The notes below the pieces were generated by a model. That model saw only the letters and a program-made list of their open reading frames with translations. It was not told the origin of the DNA and ran no database searches. Positions 1 through 9,171 of a stretch of 64,000 bases of DNA are shown piece after piece. Position numbers and translations under genes: made by a program. This DNA comes from Sphingobacteriales bacterium. Lineage in GTDB: Bacteria > Bacteroidota > Bacteroidia > Chitinophagales > Chitinophagaceae. Numbering within the stretch: the first letter of the stretch is position 1; each line of letters opens with the position of its first letter. Location of the stretch: positions 274,673 through 338,672 of the forward strand of contig JAAXIF010000065.1 of assembly GCA_012270485.1 (NCBI GenBank), written 5' to 3'.

Positions 1-189
1 GATATTTTCCAGAATGATTCTTTTCTTTTGTTTTCTCACCGTGCAAAGGTAACCATGATCGATGAGACCTTTCTAGTCTTCAGTAATTGAATGACAATTT
101 ATTGTCAGAAGCCTCGGGAAATTTGTGTCTTTGTTAAATCGAGTTCATGGCTTTTAGTATTTAACTAACTTGTTCCCGAATTTTGGGTT
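1..189. other. Left-edge noncoding stretch
   Basis: No gene is supported here. On the minus strand, TACCTTTG (51 to 44) matches the Bacteroidota -7 element TAnnTTTG and could drive a leftward gene beyond the window. I see no TTG at the expected -33 spacing, so this is only a hint. The rest is the upstream region of the gene starting at 190. Confidence 0.3.
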
Positions 190-1650
190 ATGAAAAAATA
201 TGTATTACTATCCGGCTGGATCCTTTCTTGCTTACTATCTGTGGCACAGACAAAAACAGCTACCAAGTCTGTTCCTAAGCCTGCTAGCGGACGAAATATT
301 CCCATCACACTCACTCCTTTAAAGAACTGTAAGGTATATCTGGGCAGTTATCTGGGTACCGGAAGAACATTGGTTGATTCTGCTATGCTCAATGAGAAGA
401 GTCAGGGTGTATTTAAGGGCGATAAAAAACTGCCGGGGGGTATCTATTTTGTAGTGTCTCCACAAATGACCATTCAGTTTGAATTACTGATGGATGATAT
501 TCAACAGTTCACGATAAAGGGCGACACTTCTTTAAAAGATCAGGCAGAAATTATAGGTTCAAAAGACAATGATCTTTTTAAAACGTATACCGCTTATTCT
601 GTTGAAAAAGGGCAACTGAGACAACAACTGAGTACTGCTTATAAAGCAGCTACCAATAAAGCCGATTCTACGCGTTTATACAATTCATTGACGACTTTGG
701 ATAAGGAAGTACAGCAGTATCGGACGAATATTATACAGCAACATCCAAATTCTTTGCTGGCTATGTTTTTCAATACCATGAAAACACCCGAAACACCGGC
801 TATTCCTGTTGTAAACGGGAAACCTGATTCTACTTATCCCTTCCGATATGTAAAAGAACATTTTTGGGATGATGTAGCGTTTAATGATGATCGTTTGTTG
901 CGCACCCCATTCTTTGAACCCAAACTCGATGATTATTTCAGGTATTATGTATCTCCCGAACCTGATTCTATTATTGAAGAGGTAAAGTATATTTTATTAT
1001 CTGCAAGAACAGGTAAAGAGATCTATCCTTATTTATTGACGAAGTTCACCAACAAATACATGAATCCTGAGTTCATGGGGCAGGATAAAGTTTTTGTATA
1101 CCTTTTTGAAAATTTTTATGCCAAGGGAGATACCATGATCCTGAATCCGGCATCACGAAAAACAGTAACAGAAAGAGCCTATAGTCTTATGGCCAATCAA
1201 TTGGGCAAACCTGCGCCGGTATTGAATTTAACAGATACTACAGGAAAGACTGTTTCCTTATACAATTTGAAGTCCGAATTTACTGTTGTTGCGTTTTGGG
1301 ATCCCAATTGCGGACATTGTAAAGACGAAATGCCTAGACTTGATTCATTCTATCAAAATAAATGGAAAGCTTTGGGTGTAGCTGTGTATGGTGTCAATAT
1401 TTATGAAAATGAAGTGCCGGCTTGGAAAAAATTTATTACAGAGAAAAAACTATCCGGCTGGACGCATGCATACCAGACCAAAGCGGCTAAAGATGCAGAA
1501 GAACGAGCGGGTGTACCGAATTACAGACAGCTATATGATATTTTTAAAACTCCTACGCTGTACTTACTCGATAAAGAAAAAAGGATCATTGCCAAACAAT
1601 TGAGTTTGGAACAGTTTGATGATTTGATCACAACAAAATCTAAGCTTTAA
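190..1650 (+). CDS. TlpA-like thioredoxin-fold protein with DUF4369-type N-terminus
   Basis: Exported 486-residue protein, probably a periplasmic or envelope-associated thiol-disulfide oxidoreductase. Residues 1-20 form a signal peptide ending in SVAQ. Residues about 35-115 are beta-rich and resemble the DUF4369 domain found ahead of many Bacteroidota TlpA proteins, followed by a mainly helical middle region. Residues about 335-480 are a TlpA/AhpC-TSA thioredoxin fold with the redox motif CGHC at 374-377, inside FWDPNCGHCKDEMP, and a cis-proline-type TPTLYLLD segment near the end. The family acts in cytochrome c maturation or general extracytoplasmic thiol reduction; the partner here is unknown. 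The gene stands alone and ends in a shared terminator opposite metF. Confidence 0.85.
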   Translation: MKKYVLLSGWILSCLLSVAQTKTATKSVPKPASGRNIPITLTPLKNCKVYLGSYLGTGRTLVDSAMLNEKSQGVFKGDKKLPGGIYFVVSPQMTIQFELLMDDIQQFTIKGDTSLKDQAEIIGSKDNDLFKTYTAYSVEKGQLRQQLSTAYKAATNKADSTRLYNSLTTLDKEVQQYRTNIIQQHPNSLLAMFFNTMKTPETPAIPVVNGKPDSTYPFRYVKEHFWDDVAFNDDRLLRTPFFEPKLDDYFRYYVSPEPDSIIEEVKYILLSARTGKEIYPYLLTKFTNKYMNPEFMGQDKVFVYLFENFYAKGDTMILNPASRKTVTERAYSLMANQLGKPAPVLNLTDTTGKTVSLYNLKSEFTVVAFWDPNCGHCKDEMPRLDSFYQNKWKALGVAVYGVNIYENEVPAWKKFITEKKLSGWTHAYQTKAAKDAEERAGVPNYRQLYDIFKTPTLYLLDKEKRIIAKQLSLEQFDDLITTKSKL

Positions 1651-1653
1651 AAG

Positions 1654-1703
1654 ATAAAGCCACAGATTCAACGATAACAAAATCTATGAATCTGTGGCTT
1701 TAT
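1654..1703. terminator. Bidirectional terminator between tlpA-like gene and metF
   Basis: A perfect 17-bp inverted repeat (1654-1670 with 1687-1703) with a 16-nt loop lies between the converging stop codons. T-rich sequence follows on the plus side (TTATTTTTATAA) and A-rich sequence precedes it, so it can serve both directions. Its core AGCCACAGATTCA recurs elsewhere in the window. Confidence 0.8.
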
Positions 1704-1720
1704 TTTTATAAATTATTGAG

Positions 1721-2674
1721 CTACACCAACTCCTTCACTACATTCCAAATCACCTTAGGTTTACCTAAAGTGTAATAGTGTAATACCGGAACACCGAATT
1801 CTTTTAATTCCTTGCTCTGTTGAATCAACCATTCGGTACCCACCTGCTCACATTCTGCATCTGTTTTGCATTTCATAATAGCATTGGATAGATCAGAAGG
1901 AATATCTACATGAAAAATTCTGGGAAGTACTGATAACTGTTTTTTATTGGTCAATGGTTTTAAGCCCGGAATGATGGGAACATTGATTCCGATTGCTTTG
2001 CAGGATTTGACAAACTCAATGAATTTCTGGTTATCGAAAAACATTTGTGTCATTATGTATTCAGCTCCTGCATCTACTTTTTGTTTTAATTTTTGAAGAT
2101 CAATATCCAGATTCGGTGCTTCAAAGTGTTTTTCGGGGTAACCGGCCACACCAATACAGAATTTGGTTTTTCCGCCATTTTTAATATCATCATCCAAATA
2201 GATACCATTGTTCATGTTATTGATCTGTTGCAACAAATCAATCGCATAATGATTGCCTTCCGGTTCCGGTTCAAAAGAAGCTTCATTTTTAGCGGCATCA
2301 CCTCTTAGCGCCAGCACATTATCGATACCCAAAAAATCCAAATCAATCAATGCATCTTCTGTTTCACGTTTGGTAAATCCGCCACAAATGATATGCGGTA
2401 CCGCATCTACCTGATAATGGTTCATGATGGCCGCACAAATGCCTACCGTACCCGGACGCTTACGAACTTCCACTTTCTCAAAAGTGCCATCACCCTTTTT
2501 CTTGAACATGGTTTCACTACGGTGATAGGTGACATTGATCCAGGAAGGCTTGAATTCCATCAAAGGATCTAAATGGTCATAGAGCGATACAATGGTTTTT
2601 CCCTTAAGTGGCGGCAGTACTTCAAAAGAGATCAAAGTATCTTTTGCCTGTTGTATATGTTCTGTAATTTTCAT
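1721..2674 (-). CDS. metF: Methylenetetrahydrofolate reductase
   Basis: Reduces 5,10-methylene-THF to 5-methyl-THF, the methyl donor for methionine synthesis, as a cytosolic FAD enzyme. At 317 residues it has the normal bacterial MetF length. It carries the N-terminal SFEVLPP motif, with the conserved catalytic-type Glu at residue 18. Later blocks typical of the family are ALRGD (FAD/folate side), GVAGYPEKH and QMFFDN. The ATG at 2674 is well placed. Upstream on the minus strand a TTTTG and a TATATTGC are spaced like a Bacteroidota promoter. It is monocistronic; the methionine link connects it loosely with the sulfur genes far downstream. Confidence 0.95.
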   Translation of the reverse strand: MKITEHIQQAKDTLISFEVLPPLKGKTIVSLYDHLDPLMEFKPSWINVTYHRSETMFKKKGDGTFEKVEVRKRPGTVGICAAIMNHYQVDAVPHIICGGFTKRETEDALIDLDFLGIDNVLALRGDAAKNEASFEPEPEGNHYAIDLLQQINNMNNGIYLDDDIKNGGKTKFCIGVAGYPEKHFEAPNLDIDLQKLKQKVDAGAEYIMTQMFFDNQKFIEFVKSCKAIGINVPIIPGLKPLTNKKQLSVLPRIFHVDIPSDLSNAIMKCKTDAECEQVGTEWLIQQSKELKEFGVPVLHYYTLGKPKVIWNVVKELV

Positions 2675-2745
2675 GCTGGGTACTAAATGGCTGCAATATA
2701 CAGCCTTGTATTTGTTACAAAAACATCTGTTAATCCATGATAGGC

Positions 2746-2778
2746 TTTACGGCATGCAAAACAGATGCATTAGTTTTG
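2746..2778 (+). promoter_or_regulatory. Promoter of lptB
   Basis: TAGTTTTG at 2771-2778 fits the Bacteroidota -7 box TAnnTTTG, with TTTA at 2746-2749 as a weak -33 element. Predicted transcription starts near 2785, about 10 nt before the TTG start codon, which supports that start. Confidence 0.5.
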
Positions 2779-2794
2779 TAGAAAACCATTCCAC

Positions 2795-3574
2795 TTGAAT
2801 ATTACCATACATACCAAAGACCTGCTCAAAAGTTACAAGGGAAGAACCGTTGTTAATAATGTAAGTATTGAAGTTCGTCAGGGAGAAATCGTGGGGCTGC
2901 TCGGACCCAATGGGGCCGGTAAGACAACAACCTTTTATATGGTAGTAGGTCTAATTAAGCCGGATGAAGGGAGTGTATTCCTGAATGACCTTGATATTAC
3001 ACGTTTACCCATGTATAAAAGAGCCCAAATGGGTATTGGCTACCTGCCTCAGGAAGCCAGTGTATTTAGAAGTTTGAGCGTGGAAGATAATATTCTCTCT
3101 GTACTGGAAATGACGAAACTCACTAAACAAGAGCGTTTAAATAAGCTAGAACAATTATTGGATGAATTCAACCTACATCATGTCAGAAAAAACAATGGCG
3201 ATAGTTTAAGTGGAGGGGAAAGAAGAAGAACAGAGATAGCCCGTGCATTAGCGGTGGATCCGAAATTCATTTTATTGGATGAACCTTTTGCGGGTGTTGA
3301 TCCCATTGCGGTTGAAGATATTCAGGGTGTTGTTGCCCGATTGAAATACAAAAATATTGGTATCCTGATCACAGACCATAATGTGAATGAAACCCTCTCC
3401 ATTTGCGATCGGGCTTATCTATTAATTGAAGGTAAAATCTTTAAACACGGAACTGCAGAACAATTGGCCGATGATGAGCAAGTGAGACGCCTCTATCTGG
3501 GAACCAATTTTGAGCTGCGGAGAAAAGACTGGATCATTGAAATGGGTAAAACACAAACCGCCCCTGCGGAATAG
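2795..3574 (+). CDS. lptB: LPS export ABC transporter ATPase LptB
   Basis: Cytosolic ATPase that powers lipopolysaccharide extraction by LptFG. The 259-residue protein has Walker A GPNGAGKT at 37-44, the Q-loop in GYLPQEAS, signature LSGGE at 138-142, Walker B ILLDEP with catalytic Glu 163, and the H-loop His at 195 (TDHN). The segments [18 protein letters not shown] and [16 protein letters not shown] are diagnostic of LptB rather than LivG/LivF. The only reasonable start is TTG at 2795, because the family begins just here and no in-frame ATG fits. No lptA, lptC, lptF or lptG lies next to it, as is common in this phylum. Confidence 0.93.
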   Translation: MNITIHTKDLLKSYKGRTVVNNVSIEVRQGEIVGLLGPNGAGKTTTFYMVVGLIKPDEGSVFLNDLDITRLPMYKRAQMGIGYLPQEASVFRSLSVEDNILSVLEMTKLTKQERLNKLEQLLDEFNLHHVRKNNGDSLSGGERRRTEIARALAVDPKFILLDEPFAGVDPIAVEDIQGVVARLKYKNIGILITDHNVNETLSICDRAYLLIEGKIFKHGTAEQLADDEQVRRLYLGTNFELRRKDWIIEMGKTQTAPAE

Positions 3575-3926
3575 TAATGTTATCAACTTACCATTACACA
3601 TGAACGTGTTTTTCTATTTAAATTAATCCCTCTAATTGCCGAAACTCTATTTTGCTCCTGGGCCGTATGGCCCCATCCTTGTTCCTCCACCTCAGGCGGA
3701 CATTGGCCTCTGATCATCCGCCGCGGCGGATGATCTGTCTTCGCTACGCTTGACACCGACCCCAATGAGGCCCGTCCACAAGGACTGATAAAAAATTATT
3801 TATTGAAAACCATTGGTGCTTTGCGTACTTTTTAGGTTATCTCTCTATTTTCTGAATATATGAATAGCACACCCCACTACATATTAGCATTTTTCGCGGG
3901 TATTCCTTATTTTGCTGGCATCAACC
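3575..3926. repeat. Intergenic region with GC-rich palindromes
   Basis: No gene is supported. Between about 3655 and 3780 the composition turns sharply GC-rich compared with the flanks. It contains a perfect 24-bp palindrome at 3712-3735 (half-site GATCATCCGCCG), a GGCCGTATGGCC palindrome at 3661-3672, and fragments such as CCTCAGGCGGACATTGG. This looks like an intergenic palindromic repeat rather than a terminator, since no T-run follows. The final ~100 nt are AT-rich and presumably hold the promoter of the next gene. Confidence 0.6.
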
Positions 3927-5444
3927 ATGAAACTGCTCAGTCCTGCAATATCCCGTTTGGCCCGCTTTAGGCACTGGCGCATTGAACAATGGGTAAATGA
4001 GCCGATTTCGGCACAAAGGGAAGTGTTACAAGATCTTGTAACACATGGGCAATACACTGAGTTTGGCAGGAAATATGGTTTCACCTCACTCTTCAATATC
4101 AGAAAATTCAAAGCGGCAGTACCCATTCATGAATATGATGATCTGAAACCTTATATCGAAAGATTGATGCAGGGCGAGCAGAATCTCTTATGGAATACAC
4201 CCGTGAATTGGTTTGCCAAGAGTAGTGGTACCACCAGCGATAAAAGCAAGTTCATTCCAATTACACAGGAAAGTCTGGAAGACTGTCACTATCAAGGCGC
4301 CAAAGATGTGCTGACATTGTACTATCACCAACACAACGAAAGTGATTTATTGACAGGAAAAGGATTGGTCATCGGGGGCAGTCATCAAATCAGCAAAGTG
4401 AATGAAGAAGTGAATTATGGCGACCTCAGTGCCGTACTTCTACAAAACACACCCATTTGGGCCAACTGGATCAGAACACCGGAATTATCCATTGCACTGA
4501 TGGATGAATGGGAAGAAAAAATTGAAAAGCTCGCTCAATCTACCATACCTGAACCTGTTACTTCTATATCAGGTGTACCTACCTGGACATTGGTGTTGAT
4601 CAAAAGAATATTAGAGATCACGGGTAAACAAACTTTAAAAGAAGTATGGCCCGGATTGGAATTGTACATACATGGAGGTGTCTCTTTTACGCCTTATCGC
4701 GAACAGTTTGAAAGATTGATCGGAGAAGGCTGTACTTATTTGGAAATGTACAATGCCAGTGAAGGTTTTTTTGCGGCACAGGATGATCCAAATGAAGAAG
4801 GAATGTTATTGTTTCTGGATCATGGAATTTTTTATGAGTTCATGCCTGTGGAAGAATATGGCAAAAAAGAGCCCATCACCATTGGTTTGGATAAAGTAGA
4901 GATCGGGAAAAACTATGCACTGGTTATCAGTACCAACGGAGGCCTATGGCGTTATCTGGTGGGGGATACGGTGCAGTTTACCACTTTATATCCTTTCAGA
5001 ATAAAAGTAAGTGGCAGACTAAAACAATACATCAATGCATTTGGCGAAGAAGTAATTGCAGACAACAGTGATAAAGCCATTGCCATTGCCTGTGAAAAAA
5101 CCGGACTCTTTGTAAAAGATTATACTGCTGCTCCTGTATACTTCGGCGATCATAGTAAAGGTGCGCATGAGTGGTTGATTGAATTTCAACAAGCCCCGGC
5201 TTCTACTGATCAGTTTGCTTATGAGTTGGATTGTGCATTGAAAACACTTAATAGCGATTATGAAGCCAAGCGATACAAGGATATGGCATTGACACTTCCG
5301 CAGGTACATGCAGTACCTGAAGGTTTATTTCATCAATGGCTGAAGAGTAAAGGAAAATTGGGCGGTCAGCATAAAGTGCCGCGCTTGAGTAATGACAGAA
5401 AATACATTGATGATATTAAAATGCTGATGCAGCAGTATGGATAA
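3927..5444 (+). CDS. GH3 auxin-responsive-promoter family protein (acyl-adenylate-forming ligase fold)
   Basis: A 505-residue member of the GH3 family, which in plants adenylates acyl acids and conjugates them to amino acids; the bacterial substrates are unknown. The ATP-binding loop is visible as SSGTTSDKSKFIP (around residue 100), followed by YNASEGFFAAQDD (around 275) and the hinge-like GLWRYLVGDTVQF, all characteristic of GH3. I start at the ATG 3927 (MKLLSPAISR), not the upstream TTG at 3912. The following DUF3667 gene overlaps its stop by 8 nt, so the two are probably co-transcribed. Cytosolic; real function not predictable from sequence. Confidence 0.85.
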   Translation: MKLLSPAISRLARFRHWRIEQWVNEPISAQREVLQDLVTHGQYTEFGRKYGFTSLFNIRKFKAAVPIHEYDDLKPYIERLMQGEQNLLWNTPVNWFAKSSGTTSDKSKFIPITQESLEDCHYQGAKDVLTLYYHQHNESDLLTGKGLVIGGSHQISKVNEEVNYGDLSAVLLQNTPIWANWIRTPELSIALMDEWEEKIEKLAQSTIPEPVTSISGVPTWTLVLIKRILEITGKQTLKEVWPGLELYIHGGVSFTPYREQFERLIGEGCTYLEMYNASEGFFAAQDDPNEEGMLLFLDHGIFYEFMPVEEYGKKEPITIGLDKVEIGKNYALVISTNGGLWRYLVGDTVQFTTLYPFRIKVSGRLKQYINAFGEEVIADNSDKAIAIACEKTGLFVKDYTAAPVYFGDHSKGAHEWLIEFQQAPASTDQFAYELDCALKTLNSDYEAKRYKDMALTLPQVHAVPEGLFHQWLKSKGKLGGQHKVPRLSNDRKYIDDIKMLMQQYG

Positions 5445-6312
5445 CAATCAATCGCCTCAAACAAAGGATACGAGCATCGTATGTAAAAACTGCAGTAATC
5501 ATTTCAGTGGCAAATACTGTAACCAATGTGGTGAAAAAGTATATAAAGAAACGGATAGAAAAATTGTTCATCTTTTTGAAGAGGCTTTTCATTTTATTAC
5601 ACATTTCGAAGGAACCTTATTTACAACGCTAAAAACCATCTTTAACAGTCCCGGACAACTTTCAACTGACTACTGTAATGGGATCAGAAAAAAATATTTT
5701 AAACCATTATCACTCTTCTTATTACTGGTGGTGCTTTACCTCTTATTTCCGCTTGCCAGCGGTTTGAATATGCCATTAAAAAATCACGTAGATCAAAATG
5801 ACTATGGTGAATTCGCAACTAAAAAGGTAGCATTATATATTCAACAACATCCCGGTACAACTTATACCATGTTGGAAGAAAAGTTTGCAGCAAAAAGTGA
5901 AAAATTATCCAAGCTTTTATTACTGATGATTGTTCCCTTTGTAGCATTGATACTTTGGGCATTATCTTTCTTCAAAAGAAAATATTTCTTTGATCAAATG
6001 GTACTTTCTGCAGAAATCAATAGTTTCTTTTTAATCGCAAATTTCTTTTTACTACCCTTGGTCATTGCTTTGATTTATTTAATAGCCCGGGTATTTGATT
6101 TCTCTGTTGCCTGGGTCACAGACGACAGGTATACATTTATTGGGCAGGCAGCTACCGCTCTTTTTACGGCATTCGCCATGAAAAGATTTTATGGATTCAA
6201 GCTTTGGTATCGAATCATCGCATCGCTTATTTTTATTTACTTCCATGGCCTGATCGTCTATACCTTGTATAAATTCACTTTATTTGTGGCAGTATTTTAT
6301 CAAATACATTAA
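5437..6312 (+). CDS. DUF3667 family membrane protein with N-terminal zinc ribbon
   Basis: Unknown function. The 291-residue protein begins with a four-cysteine zinc-ribbon-like segment (CKNC at about 16-19 and CNQCG at about 28-32). An amphipathic stretch with HLFEEAFHFITH and the family-typical TTLKTIFNSPGQLSTDYCNGIRKKYFKPLSLFLLL follows, then about four to five transmembrane helices. This order matches DUF3667. It overlaps the GH3 gene by 8 nt and is 2 nt from fabG, so the three probably form one transcript. A second DUF3667 gene lies at 18530-19342. Confidence 0.8.
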   Translation: MDNNQSPQTKDTSIVCKNCSNHFSGKYCNQCGEKVYKETDRKIVHLFEEAFHFITHFEGTLFTTLKTIFNSPGQLSTDYCNGIRKKYFKPLSLFLLLVVLYLLFPLASGLNMPLKNHVDQNDYGEFATKKVALYIQQHPGTTYTMLEEKFAAKSEKLSKLLLLMIVPFVALILWALSFFKRKYFFDQMVLSAEINSFFLIANFFLLPLVIALIYLIARVFDFSVAWVTDDRYTFIGQAATALFTAFAMKRFYGFKLWYRIIASLIFIYFHGLIVYTLYKFTLFVAVFYQIH

Positions 6313-6314
6313 CT

Positions 6315-7070
6315 ATGAAACTACTTGAAGGAAAAGTATCGATCGTTACAGGCGCTGCCCGTGGAATTGGTGCAGCCATTGCATTGAAACTCGCTGAGCA
6401 TGGCAGTCATATTGCATTTACCTATGTAAGTGATAGCAGCGCCGAAAAAGCAGCTGCATTGGAAGCCGAATTAAAAGCCATGGGGGTAAATGCCAAAGCA
6501 TGGAAAAGCAATGCGGGTGAATTTGCCGAATGCGAAAGCTTTGTGAATGAAGTCATGAAAGAATTTGGTACTGTAGATGTATGTGTGAACAATGCCGGTA
6601 TCTCCAAAGACAATCTCTTGCTTCGTATGACCGCAGAACAGTGGGATGATGTAATGGATATCAACCTGAAAAGCGTCTTTAATATGACCAAACAGGTCAT
6701 TCGCCCAATGATGAAAGCCAAAAGCGGAAGTATCATTAACATGAGCTCCATCATTGGCATCAGAGGGAATGCCGGACAAAGCAGTTACGCAGCCAGTAAA
6801 GCCGGTATCATTGGTTTTACTAAGTCTGTAGCACATGAGCTGGGCAGTAGAAATATCCGCTGCAACGCCATTGCACCCGGATTTATCGAAACAGATATGA
6901 CCCATTACCTGAAAGATGGTGAAGGGGCTGCTGAGTTTTTAAAGAAAATTCCATTGGGCAGGTTTGGAAAAGCAGAAGAAATTGCCAATACCACTTTGTT
7001 TTTGGCTAGCGATATGAGCACTTATATGACCGGTCAGGTACTGAGTGCTTGTGGTGGTTTAAACATCTAA
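6315..7070 (+). CDS. fabG: 3-oxoacyl-ACP reductase (SDR family)
   Basis: NADPH-dependent reduction of 3-oxoacyl-ACP in fatty-acid elongation, cytosolic. The 251-residue classical SDR has cofactor motif TGAARGIG at 12-19, NNAG at 92-95, Asn 117, and catalytic Ser 145, Tyr 158 and Lys 162 (YAASK). The C-terminal AIAPGFIETDMT and YMTGQVLSACGGL are typical of FabG. It sits 2 nt after the DUF3667 gene, without other fab genes, so it could be a secondary FabG or another oxoacyl reductase. Confidence 0.88.
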   Translation: MKLLEGKVSIVTGAARGIGAAIALKLAEHGSHIAFTYVSDSSAEKAAALEAELKAMGVNAKAWKSNAGEFAECESFVNEVMKEFGTVDVCVNNAGISKDNLLLRMTAEQWDDVMDINLKSVFNMTKQVIRPMMKAKSGSIINMSSIIGIRGNAGQSSYAASKAGIIGFTKSVAHELGSRNIRCNAIAPGFIETDMTHYLKDGEGAAEFLKKIPLGRFGKAEEIANTTLFLASDMSTYMTGQVLSACGGLNI

Positions 7071-7215
7071 TTCCATTGATCAATTTTACTTCTAAAGCTG
7101 CTATTTATAGAGACTTTTCATCAAAATAGCTTGCTTGTATAATTTCAATTGTCTGATTTTCAGTATATTAGAGAAATTGTTGCGGCTTATTTTTTTGTTA
7201 AACAAATGTTTACGC

Positions 7216-7246
7216 TTGCAATTTGTGTGAACGCCTGTTACATTTG
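7216..7246 (+). promoter_or_regulatory. Bacteroidota-type promoter, nearly leaderless transcript
   Basis: TTG at 7216-7218, a 20-nt spacer and a perfect TACATTTG at 7239-7246. The expected transcription start near 7253 is only a few bases before the ATG at 7256, which supports that start over any earlier one. Confidence 0.65.
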
Positions 7247-7255
7247 CAACGCTCT

Positions 7256-7552
7256 ATGACTAAGCGAATTATAAATATTTTTCTGATACTTGTTTTGTCG
7301 GTACAGATCCTTCCCGTTCAACAAATGGGAAAAATGCTATACTGCAATCAGTTTACAGAAGAAATTCCACATAGCTTAGACCATACCCCCGAGAATGCAA
7401 AACAATCGGAATCAAAAAGCGATTTCATTTCTACTCCTGAAGTAGCGATTTGCTATGTAAACGGTTCTTCGAATTTAATACGTCCTATTACATCGGATGT
7501 AATTCCACAGAACCATACAAATGAAATCCACGTTCCCCCACCCAATTGCTAA
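7256..7552 (+). CDS. Small secreted protein of unknown function
   Basis: Not recognised. The 98-residue product starts at the ATG directly after the promoter. It has a hydrophobic N-terminus (IINIFLILVLSVQILPV) that looks like a signal peptide or membrane anchor, and a short polar remainder with three cysteines, one at the extreme C-terminus. It precedes the SulP gene by 53 nt and could be co-transcribed with it and the carbonic anhydrase. A role with those proteins is possible but nothing in the sequence shows it. Confidence 0.5.
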   Translation: MTKRIINIFLILVLSVQILPVQQMGKMLYCNQFTEEIPHSLDHTPENAKQSESKSDFISTPEVAICYVNGSSNLIRPITSDVIPQNHTNEIHVPPPNC

Positions 7553-7605
7553 TCTTCTCATCTAAGATTAGTAACTTTTACTTCTTCCTTAATTCAAATC
7601 ATTGC

Positions 7606-9171
7606 ATGAAGAAATATTTAAAGCATGCAGGTGCTGATGTATCTGCATCAATTGTTGTCCTGCTAGTAGCATTACCTCTATGCTTGGGTATTGCACTTGG
7701 TTCAGGTGCTCCACTTTTTTCCGGTATCATTGCCGGTGTGGTGGGTGGTATTGTCATTGGTGCACTCAGCGGATCACAACTTAGCGTTAGTGGTCCGGCA
7801 GCCGGACTTACTGTTATTGTGGCAACAGCCATCACCAAGCTTCAGGTTTATGAAGCATTTTTATTGGCTGTCGTTATCGGAGGTTTATTACAAGTTATTT
7901 TAGGCTTTCTAAAAGCCGGTGTCATTGGTGATTATGTACCCAATGCAGTCATCAAAGGAATGTTGGCAGCCATTGGCTTAATTCTCATCTTGAAACAATT
8001 CCCACACCTTATCGGTTACGATACCGATTTTGAAGGAGACGAATCATTTATTCAGTCCAATGATCAGAATACTTTTACGGCGATGTTCGAGGCAATAAAA
8101 TATATCACACCCACCGCCTTGGTCATTGGTGTATTATCCATTTTACTCATGATATTTTGGGAAAGTAAATTCATCAAAACAAAAAAATCCTTGAAGCTAT
8201 TTCCCGGCGCATTAATGGTTGTTTTGGTTGGAACCATTGTGAATGAATACTTACGCTTATCCGGCAGTAGTTATGCTTTGGAACAAAAGCACCTCGTTAC
8301 CTTACCCGTAGCCGAGAGTGCAGGAGCATTTTTTTCATTTTTTACTTTTCCGGATATTCAGTTCTTGAAAAATCCAGATGTATGGATGTCGGGAATTACA
8401 CTGGCTATAGTAGCAAGCCTAGAAACATTATTAGCGATTGAAGCAGCAGATAAATTGGATCCCTTAAAAAGAGTTACTCCAACAAATAGAGAACTGAAAG
8501 CTCAAGGTATAGGCAATATGGTATCCGGAATGATCGGTGGTCTTCCTCTTACTTCTGTTGTAGTAAGAACTTCTGCAAATATTTCCGCAGGTGCTAAATC
8601 AAAAATGTCTACCATTTTACATGGATCAATGATGTTACTCTGCGTCATGTTTGTTCCTATGATTCTAAACAAAATTCCTTTATGTTCATTAGCCGCTGTA
8701 TTGATCTTTACAGGATATAAACTCGCAAAAGTTTCACTCTTCAAAGAGTTTTATGTAAAAGGATGGAATCAGTTTATTCCCTTTGTTGCAACAATCATTG
8801 CAATTCTGTTTACCGATCTATTGATTGGTATTCTTGTAGGTATCTGCGTAGCATTATTCTTCCTGATTAGAAGTAATTTCAGATCAGCCGTAATGGTAGT
8901 GAATGATGATCATAATTATCTCATTCGTTTCAGAAAAGACGTTTCTTTTCTCAATAAACCCATTGTAAAAAAGAAATTAGAAGAAGTACCCAAAAACTCC
9001 TTTGTAATCATTGATGCAGAAAGAGCTGATTTTATCGACAAAGATGTAATTGAGGAAGTCAATAATTTCTTATGTCATGCTCACCTGAAGAAAATCAGGG
9101 TTGAGGTGAAAACAGGTCAAAACAAATCCACTAAAAATATTTTTTCCATCCCACAAATCACTGAAGAATGA
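7606..9171 (+). CDS. SulP-family anion permease, probable bicarbonate transporter
   Basis: Inner-membrane SLC26/SulP transporter of 521 residues from the ATG 7606 (MKKYLKHAGADVSASIVVLL). The first block contains the family motif ALPLCLGIALGSGAPLFSGI and the GSQLSVSGPAAGLT segment. About twelve hydrophobic segments follow. The last ~90 residues (from NFRSAVMVVNDD) form a soluble STAS-like domain. The stop overlaps the start of a beta-carbonic anhydrase gene (ATGA). Such SulP-carbonic anhydrase pairs are generally taken as bicarbonate uptake or pH systems, so bicarbonate is inferred as substrate rather than sulfate. Sulfate remains possible because no dedicated sulfate importer is seen near the cys genes. 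Confidence 0.85.
   Translation: MKKYLKHAGADVSASIVVLLVALPLCLGIALGSGAPLFSGIIAGVVGGIVIGALSGSQLSVSGPAAGLTVIVATAITKLQVYEAFLLAVVIGGLLQVILGFLKAGVIGDYVPNAVIKGMLAAIGLILILKQFPHLIGYDTDFEGDESFIQSNDQNTFTAMFEAIKYITPTALVIGVLSILLMIFWESKFIKTKKSLKLFPGALMVVLVGTIVNEYLRLSGSSYALEQKHLVTLPVAESAGAFFSFFTFPDIQFLKNPDVWMSGITLAIVASLETLLAIEAADKLDPLKRVTPTNRELKAQGIGNMVSGMIGGLPLTSVVVRTSANISAGAKSKMSTILHGSMMLLCVMFVPMILNKIPLCSLAAVLIFTGYKLAKVSLFKEFYVKGWNQFIPFVATIIAILFTDLLIGILVGICVALFFLIRSNFRSAVMVVNDDHNYLIRFRKDVSFLNKPIVKKKLEEVPKNSFVIIDAERADFIDKDVIEEVNNFLCHAHLKKIRVEVKTGQNKSTKNIFSIPQITEE

Noticed and set aside
3583..3765. A 60-codon minus-strand ORF in the GC-rich intergenic island
   Set aside because: Composition comes from the palindromic repeat; no start context or protein-like pattern.
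7606..9171. SulP gene as the sulfate importer of the cys cluster
   Set aside because: It is coupled by ATGA overlap to a carbonic anhydrase gene and lies 40 kb away; bicarbonate is the better guess, though sulfate is not excluded.
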